NCBI GenBank assembly: GCA_023614405.1
Contig: CM042694.1
Span: forward strand, 129,337,711-129,401,710
Direction: 5' to 3'
Source: Avena insularis
Lineage: Eukaryota > Streptophyta > Magnoliopsida > Poales > Poaceae
DNA: 64,000 bases
This document shows, piece by piece, positions 57,089 to 64,000 of the stretch (position 1 is its first letter; every line of letters starts with the position of its first letter). The translations under genes and the position numbers were made by a program. The notes under the pieces were generated by a model, which worked only from the letters and a program-made list of their open reading frames with translations, was not told the origin of the DNA and searched no databases.

Positions 57089-58282
57089 GAACTCGCGCTC
57101 GTCGAATTCCTCTGTGAACGCTGGGAAATCTTCGCCTAGTGTCCAACGGACATGCAAGGAGTCCCCAAGGAATTCGGCGAGCACGCACTCAACGTGAATC
57201 CTGAAGCAAGGCCAGTCAAGCAAACAACCCGACGACTGTCGGAGCCAAGGGTAAAAGCGGTCGGTATGGAAGTCAATAGACTCCTCGATGCTAATTTCAT
57301 ACGCGAGATCAAGTAAAGCACCTGGGTTGCAAACCCTGTGCTCGTTCCCAAAAAAGACATGGATATCCTGCGGATGTGCATGGACTTCACCTCTCTAAAC
57401 AAGCATTACCCGAAGGACCACTTCCCGTTACCACGGATCGATCAAATAATCGACTCCACCACGGGATGCGAGCGTCTCTGCTTCCTCGACGTCTACTCAG
57501 GCTATCATCAGATTTTAATGAAGGAGGAGGACTAAGAGAAAACGGCGTTCGTCATGCCTTTCGGTGTCTTATGCTACACAACAATGCCTTTCGGGCTAAA
57601 AAACACAGAAGCCACCTACCAGCGGTGCATGCAGGCCTTCCTCAAGAGCCAACTTGGTCACAACATCCAAGTCTACGTCAACGACATCATCGTCAAAACC
57701 AAGGAGGAAGCCTTGTTACTCGACAATCTCTGTGAGACCTTCGATAACCTTGACTGCTACCGGATCAAACTGAATCCGGACAAATGCGCCTTCGGCGTAC
57801 CATCTGGGCAGCTGCTCGGGTATCTCATCTCCACGAGAGGGATCAAGGCAAACCCGAAGAAAATAAAGGCCATACTGGCCATGGAGAAGCCAAAGAACAT
57901 AAAAGGCGTTCAACAGCTAGCTGGGCGAATCGCGGCGCTCAGTCGATTTATCAGTCGCATGGGCGAAAAGGCACTGCCCTTCTACCAACTTCTCTGCAAG
58001 GCTGATAAATTCGAGTGGACAAACGAAGCACAAGAAGCATTCAAAGACCTCAAGCGTCTACTTTCCACCTCGTCGGTGTTAGTGACACCCCGCGAAAAAG
58101 AGACGCTACTGCTATACATCTCCGCCACCAACAAGGTGGTAAGCACTGTGCTCGTGGTGGAACGAGCCAAAGAAATCAAAGTCCACGGGTACAATGCCCA
58201 GTCTACTAACTCAGCGAGGTGCTCACGCCAACCAAACAACAGTACCCGCATTATCAGAAGCTGGCATACAACATCTTCATGA
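57089..58282 (+). pseudogene. Reverse transcriptase of Gypsy E with altered active site
   Basis: Readable from FGEHALNVNPEARPVKQTTR through ANPVLVPKKDMDILRMCMDF, PLPRIDQIIDSTTGCERLCF and LDVYSGYHQILMKEED. A stop at 57533 follows, then TAFVMPFGVLCYTTMPFGLK. The catalytic YVDD is YVND (57674-57685), so one of the two metal-binding Asp residues is Asn. Stops also occur at about 57315. The connection domain follows (LAGRIAALSRFISRMGEKAL, FKDLKRLLSTSSVLVTP). The breaks make it inactive. Confidence 0.85.
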
Positions 58283-58510
58283 TAGCCAGGCGGCTGCGCC
58301 ACTACTTCTAGGAGCACCCAATCGTGGTGGTGAATGATGCCCCACTTGGCACATACTCAACAATCCCGACGCCACTGGATGAGTCATGCTCTGGGAATCA
58401 AACTATCTCCACGAGACATCACATATGAGAAGCGAAACGCGATCAAGTCGCAAGTTCTACCGAACTTCCTTGTACACTAGATGGAAAACTAGCTCCCCGA
58501 CAAGCCAGAC

Positions 58511-59230
58511 ATGTCCTATGTATGGACAATGCACTTCGATGGGTCCAAGCGCAAGGAGGGAGCTGGCGCGGGCATCATCCTGACATCGCCACAAGGTGAC
58601 AAGATGAGGTATGTTCTGCGAATGCAATTCACCGCTTCCAACAATGAAGCCGAATATGAAGCCCTACTCCACGAGATGCGAATGGCAAAAGCCTGCGATG
58701 CCAAGCAACTCGTTATCTATGACGACTCCAAGCTAGTGGTCAATCAAACAATGAATGAGTGCGATGCTCTGAGCGACAACATGATCGCCTACCGCGACCT
58801 CTACGACACACTCGAGGGAGACTTCGACGGCTGCGAGCTGCGGCACGTCGGCTGCGAGAGTAATGAGGATGCAGACACACTCGCCAACATCGGCTCCACT
58901 TATGCACAAGTGCCACCCGGAGTATTTCTTGAGTGCATCTGTGAGTGTTCCATCAAACCAAAGGCCCCAGAGCATAAAACTAGCGCGTCAAAGGACTCGG
59001 GGGCTACGCCACCCAACGAGCCAACGACACTCGACGACATGGGGCCAGACACAGGACTCGAAGGCCCCATGGAGGTCATGATGATCGAGCCATCCTGGAC
59101 GCAACCATATGTCACATACTTGCTCAGCAAAAGGTTGCCAGATGACCCGACTAATGTGTGTCATATCGCAGGACGATCCAAGGCATTCGCCCTCATCAAG
59201 GGTGAACTGTACAAGCGCATCATCACATGA
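58511..59230 (+). pseudogene. RNase H region of Gypsy E
   Basis: 239 codons open. Motifs: WTMHFDGSKRKEGAGAGIIL (first Asp), ASNNEAEYEALLHEMRMAKA (Glu), YDDSKLVVNQTMNE (Asp), and CESNEDADTLANIGS (last Asp). The form of the motifs fits the RNase H found in Tat-type Gypsy elements. A tether region follows (TSASKDSGATPPNEPTTLDD) and then the start of integrase. Confidence 0.8.
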
Positions 59231-60213
59231 GTCCTTCAGCGGTGCATCTCCAACAGGGACGGCAGAGAAATCCTCCTCGACATACATGAAGCCACTTGCA
59301 TCCACCACGCCGGCAGTCACGCTCTCGTCGCCAAAGCTCTACGAGCAGGATTCTACTGGCCAATGGCCATGCGTGATGCCAAGGATATTGTCCATCTTTG
59401 CGATTAAGTAGACAAGCCGCATGCACCTGGCGTGGAGCTCAGGACCATACCCGTGGCTTGGCCTTTCGCGCAATGGGGACTCGACATGGTCGGCAAGCTC
59501 TAGAGATCCTCATGAAGAGGATACGTCTACCTCCTAGTCGCGGTCGACAAATTCACCAAGTGGATTGAGGCCATGCCGGTGACAAACCAATCGGGAGCCA
59601 GCGCCGTCAAATTCTTCGAGTCCATCATCTTCCGCTTTGGGGTGCCACATAGCATCATCACCGATAATGGGATGAACTTCACCCCCAAGTAGTTCCAGGA
59701 ATTCTGCGAAAACCTGGGAATAAACATTACTTATGCCTCTGTGGCGCATCCTCATACCAACGGTCAAGTCGAAAAGGCCAATGGCCTTGTCTGCGGTGGG
59801 ATCAAGAAAAGGCTCCTCTGGCCACTCGAAAAAGCTGCTGGATGCTGGCCAGATGAGCTGCAATCGATTATGGAGCCTCACGATAACTCCAAATAGCACT
59901 ACAGGCTACACTGTTCTTCATGGTACACGGCACCGAGGCGGTACTACCCGTAGAGGTGCGCTACAAGGCCCCACAGGTAGTAGCGTACAGCGAGGTAGAA
60001 TCAACCCTCGCACTCGAAGACTCCGTCGACCTCCTCGATGAGGCACAAGAGATTGCAGCGGAGAGATCCACGATCTACCAGCAGAACCTCCGCCTACTAC
60101 ACAGCAGAATTACACCTAGATCCTTCATCGAAGGAGATCTGGTCCTGACTAAAGCAACAAGGGCACCTCAAGTTTCCCATTGGGAAGGACCTTATGTGAT
60201 TACGATTAAGTAA
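59231..60213 (+). pseudogene. Integrase of Gypsy E (several stops)
   Basis: Zinc-binding His residues in HEATCIHHAGSHALVAKALR, then FYWPMAMRDAKDIVHLCD and a stop where the Cys-x2-Cys should finish. The catalytic core has WPFAQWGLDMVGKL (first Asp), FGVPHSIITDNGMNF (second Asp) and HPHTNGQVEKANG (Glu), with stops near 59407, 59503, 59692 and 59894. The C-terminus (VHGTEAVLPVEVRYKAPQVV, SFIEGDLVLTKA) is in another frame, 59920-60213. Confidence 0.8.
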
Positions 60214-60811
60214 TCCTAGGTGGCGCCTATCGCCTTAAAGACTTCAAGAGCGGAGTCACATACTGGACTTCTACACCAATGTGTCATTTCTACCCCTAGA
60301 TGTTTTTACTTTACAAATAAGGCTATTTGCTAGGCTACTTAGCCACACATTGTACCTCGTGATATTCTGCGAATAAAAAAGCTAAGTGCCCAAACTTTGT
60401 GTCTCTGTTTTCCTTGCAATTATTTTACTCACTGCGCCACCTTTACACCTCATTCCACGAACAACACATTACAGTGGTTGGTTGGTAACTACCAATCAAT
60501 CTTGATAAACACCAACCAAAGCCGTAACGCACCGACAAAGTTGGCAAGGCGCTGAGATGAATATACCATGGAGCTAAAGGCTAGCGAACCATATTATGAT
60601 ACACTCAAAAATATACAAGCTAGCAAGCTCTTTACACATTAACAGTATCAAACACACGTAGCACAATCGTATAACTTTTACAACACTTATACATCTATGT
60701 GCGGTATAAACTACACCTCTTGTTGCAAAAGGAGAACATTTGTTTGCTCTTCAAAGAAATCGATGATATCTTGGTGGCCGATCAACCGCTAGTAGTTTGT
60801 CACCATGTTCC
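60214..60811 (+). other. Non-coding spacer of Gypsy E between pol and the antisense ORF
   Basis: AT-rich, no supported frame on either strand. Confidence 0.5.
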
Positions 60812-63800
60812 GTGTCATCCTTCCGGCGATGGCGGCGGTCCAGCAACAACCGCGACATCCACATCTAGCTGATGCAATCGAACAAGCGCCAACGCAGCCT
60901 TGGCACCGCGACCGATTCTTTGGCGCCGCACTTTGACTATGCTGATATCTTGAAACTTCACCAGCAAAGCTAGCAAGATTGATGGCACCACGTCCAGGGG
61001 AAACATCGCCTGGAAGATATGCCTAAGGAACGACTGTGCCTTCTTCAAACACGAAGCACCATGAGGCACGATCTCACTGACGTCGCGGTCATTGCGGTCA
61101 TGGTCCACCCAGAAGTAACCGCTATCTTGCAGCTTCTCCTGGGTCAGATTATGCAGGCGAATGGCAACCCTATCCCTCTCATCCTATGGATGACGAGCGC
61201 TAACAACTACAAGAAAAGGAGCAAAGCATAAAACAGAGCATCGCCCCGAATGGCCAAAGAAAAGGATAAGAAGATAGAGAGCTAACACTTAAATTGCTCG
61301 TTCAGCTCCGCAACTTCGTCTAGGAGATACTTCTCGCACGTGCCAGCCTTCTCAGCCTTCGACTTCCATACATCCGCATTATCGTGGATCACAGGCAATT
61401 CTCGCTCCAACTGCTTCACGCGATCGCGCAGTCGTGCAAGCAGCAACAACTCCTCCACTTTTGAACGTGGTTGTGCCACAGTTTCATTGGTGGGAGGAGA
61501 GTCAGGAGGACCACTCGAAGGACCCTATTACAGCCAAACAAGAGGCGAATAAGACCAATCATACATTAACAAGGAGTGCACTCAAGTTCAACAAAGTATC
61601 AAAAGGGGTACCCCACAAAATAAGGTTCATCAAAAGGAAAGCTAAGCTATTACAGAAGGCAGCTAAGGAATGCTCTGCTTTTTCTCTTTCGACTTCGGGG
61701 GCTTCCTCGAATCTGTGGCAGTCTCCGATGCCACAAATTTCCCAGTTGTAGCCCCAGATGCGGCAGCCTTCGCACTCTTCACTCACCGCAGCTCCACCAA
61801 GTAAGCAGCAACTGTATCAATGATCCGAGGCCCATACTTACTACAACTAGTGGCGAATGGCTGAAAGACTACCTGTTGGCCATCCGTAGAGACCGACATC
61901 GCCGAGGAGATCTCATTGGGGTCCAGCTCCACGCCGTGGGCTTGCACCATTGCGAGTGCCATGGTTGCGCCAACTGACCTCTACGCATTCTTGAAGTCCA
62001 TCGGGATGCCCTCTGTGAAGGACTCCACCAAGCCATCAAAATTCTTGATCATCTGGGCCTTGGGAAGCATCTCCTCGCGAAGGCGACCTAGCACGTGAAG
62101 GGAATATGCCCGAGAGGCAATAATAAAGTGGTTATTATCTTATTCCATGTTTATGATAAATGTTTATTTTGCATGCTATAATTGTATTAATTGGAAACTT
62201 TAATACATGTGTGTTTAATAAACAAAATACAAAGTTCCTAGTACTGCCTCTCATATAAACTAGCTTGTTGATTAACAAGATGATCAAGGTTTCCTGATCA
62301 TGGACATTGGATGTTGTTAATAACAAGGTCACAACATTGGTGGAATGATGTGATGAACATTCATCCAAAGTATAGCATTACGATCAGTCATTATGTTTAT
62401 ATTGCTATAACATCATACGAAGTAATCTTAGTCCTTAGACCATGAGATCATGTTAATTGCTAACACCGGAAGAGTATCTTGATAACATTAAACGTCACAC
62501 CGTAACAGGGTGACTATAAAGGTGGGTTCAGTGCTACGAAGGTGTTATGTTGAGGCTCATGGATCAAGAGTGGGGTTTTTCCATCCCGATGACAGATAGA
62601 TATACTCTGGGCCCTCTCGGTGGTATCACATTGAAATAGCTTGCAAGCAAGTGATGTGATCACTAGAATGTTATATCACGGGAACGAGAAAAGAGTGCAT
62701 GTTGGTAACGAGATCAAACTAGGTATTTGGATGTCAATGATCGAATCTCGGACATGTAATATATCACGAGACAAAGGGATTTAGTTACAACGTTAAAGGT
62801 TCACACGATCACAAGAGTCATCGTTGAATATGTGGGAGTCAGTATGGATCTCTAGGTCCCGCTGCTGATTATTGATCGGAGAGGGGTCTCGATCATGTAT
62901 GCATTATTAGCGAACCGTAGGGTGACACACTTAAGGGATACCGACACCATTTGGAGCAAATATGTTTCAGATAAAGATTTAAGAAAGCACTGGAATTATT
63001 TCAATAGACATCGAAACTGTTTCGAGTGAAATTGCTGAAATTGGTTCTGCATGTAATATTGAAATGTTGCAGGGGGTTTTATGTGAATGTTTGTTAATTA
63101 AAGTAATTAACAAAATTCTGAATAAAATTAATAAAAGAGTTTTATTAAATGAGAGAGCATTAAATTTGGAGAAATTTAATGCATAAAAAGTGGAGACTTT
63201 AAAAGAGAATGTGAAGGGGCATTTTAATGTGGAGGGGGTTACCACCACATGAATGGGGGAGGTGAAGGGACACCCTCCCCTCCTCCTATAAAAGGCCCCC
63301 TCTCACTCCTTCCACACACCTCCTCGTGAAGGATCTCTCTCCCCCTCTAGTATTATTCCCCATGGTCTCGGATTAGCGAGATACATGTTCCCGATGGCTT
63401 TATCTGGAAAGGAGTTGCTGCTTCCGCTGCTTCGCTGGAGCGAGGGACGGAGTTTGTCGGGGTACTAGACGTGTGTGTGATCACGGATGCACCGCTGCTT
63501 TGCAGTGCTGGACTTGCTGGAGCTAGATCTGATGGACGTGCCAGAGCCGGACCTGCTGGACTTCATTACGATCTTGAGATCGACAAGTGTACGACTACAT
63601 CATCCACGAGTTCCATCTTGTTAACAAAGCTTTGTTGTCTTCGAGGGTAAGTTCTCTATGGATGTATATCCACCCGTTGCTTGTATCTAGTAGATAGATC
63701 TTGGCGTATAGTTCCCATCGTAGGATTTTTTTGTTTTCTATGCTGCGAACCCAACAGCACACCCTTGGCCTTCACAGAGACGCTACGGTCTTCGACTGCA

Positions 63801-64000
63801 GTCACGGCGCCGGCCAAGGCATCCACGCGAGTCAAAGCCTATGCCGGCGACATCTGCAAGAATACACATATGAGCACAATAATATGAAGGCAAAGCACAT
63901 GACAAATACAAGCAAGACAGTATCATACCTGAGAGTGCTTTCGCTACTGAGAATAGCTGTTCTACGAATAACTTTTCCCTCTCGATAGTGGAGGAACACA
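60812..64000 (-). pseudogene. Antisense ORF of Gypsy E, apparently spliced, split by a solo LTR
   Basis: Read on the minus strand from the right edge: an exon (FVEQLFSVAKALS) ends at 63929 with donor gtatga. The intron is 63854-63928 (75 bp) and ends ttcttgcag. The next exon (ALTRVDALAGAVTAVEDRSV) is cut by the Copia LTR at 63756 and resumes at 62095 with LREEMLPKAQMIKNFDGLVE and ALAMVQAHGVELDPNEISSA. A further exon (61540-61258) is coiled coil (RLRDRVKQLERELPVIHDNA). The last exon (about 61190-60812) has KAQSFLRHIFQAMFPLDVVP and GAKAALALVRLHQLDVDVAV. Stops near 63840 and 61985 show decay. The function of these antisense proteins is unknown; the family occurs in Tat-like elements. Confidence 0.55.
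62096..63756 (+). mobile_element. Copia solo LTR (same family as element A)
   Basis: It starts TGAAGGGAATATGCCCGAG and ends gcgaacccaaca. Flanks gcacg (62091-62095) and gcaca (63757-63761) form a target duplication with one mismatch. No primer site or coding follows. TATA box ctataaaagg near 63287. It is homologous, in inverse orientation, to 4277-5986. Confidence 0.9.

Larger units (their letters stand above)
53459..64000 (+). mobile_element. Tat-like Gypsy retrotransposon E (3' end beyond the window)
   Basis: Order: 5' LTR, gag, protease, RT, RNase H, integrase on the plus strand, then about 0.6 kb non-coding, then an antisense ORF on the minus strand interrupted by a Copia solo LTR. The antisense ORF between integrase and 3' LTR is known from Tat-type plant Gypsy elements. 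Every protein region has stops or frameshifts. The 3' LTR and target duplication are not in view. Confidence 0.75.

Noticed and set aside
1..64000. CRISPR arrays, tRNA or rRNA genes, bacterial operons
   Set aside because: No regularly spaced repeats, tRNA cloverleaf boxes or rRNA signatures were noticed; the tggtatcagagc motifs are primer binding sites, not tRNA genes.

Overview
The window looks like a gene-poor, transposon-packed stretch of a Triticeae grass nuclear chromosome (wheat, barley, Aegilops or a close relative). The evidence is Angela/BARE/WIS-like Copia LTRs beginning TGTTGGAAATATGCCC or TGAAGG, Tat-type Gypsy elements, Stowaway MITEs with CTCCCTCC ends, and nested insertions each bounded by short target-site duplications (TSDs). 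No bacterial-style genes or operons are present. No complete, clearly functional host gene is visible.

Positions 1-2259 hold the 3' end of a Gypsy element (start of an antisense ORF, then an LTR) and unassigned sequence. Positions 2260-45217 are one nested stack that can be unpeeled with TSDs. A DNA transposon (T1, 2260-45217) was split by a minus-strand Gypsy (O, 3557-44834, TSD GCTTG). O holds a truncated minus-strand Copia (A, 4277-10940), two Stowaways, and a tandem dimer of a hAT-like element (12517-43894). Each hAT unit carries the same short-LTR retroelement (B1, B2). The right LTR of B1 was hit by a plus-strand Copia (C, 14395-40110, TSD GTACA). C took a minus-strand Gypsy (G1, 18682-26584, TSD TTCAT) and another plus-strand Copia (D, 27678-37443, TSD ATTTT). 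D's integrase gene was then split by a Gypsy-type solo LTR (G2, 31771-33384, TSD AAGCA). D has the most complete coding region, but its gag and pol are frameshifted.

Positions 45228-52300 are the least repeat-dominated part. They contain a second T-type transposon in opposite orientation (T2), a roughly 1.5 kb long inverted repeat (46915-48420), a probable terminal part of a host gene coding for an acidic, repeat-bearing, nuclear-type protein (exons 48989-49070 and 50098-51406, frame broken once), MITEs, and an RNA polymerase III unit. That unit has a plant upstream sequence element, a correctly spaced TATA box, a structured RNA resembling SRP 7SL RNA, and a T8 terminator (51870-52196).

Positions 52304-64000 hold a Stowaway stub, a LINE-like 5' region, and the 5' LTR and internal region of a degenerate Tat-like Gypsy (E, gag-PR-RT-RNaseH-INT). 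Downstream is an antisense, apparently spliced ORF interrupted by a Copia solo LTR (62096-63756, TSD GCACG/GCACA). The 3' LTR of E lies beyond the window. All family names rest on recalled sequence features; no database search was run.
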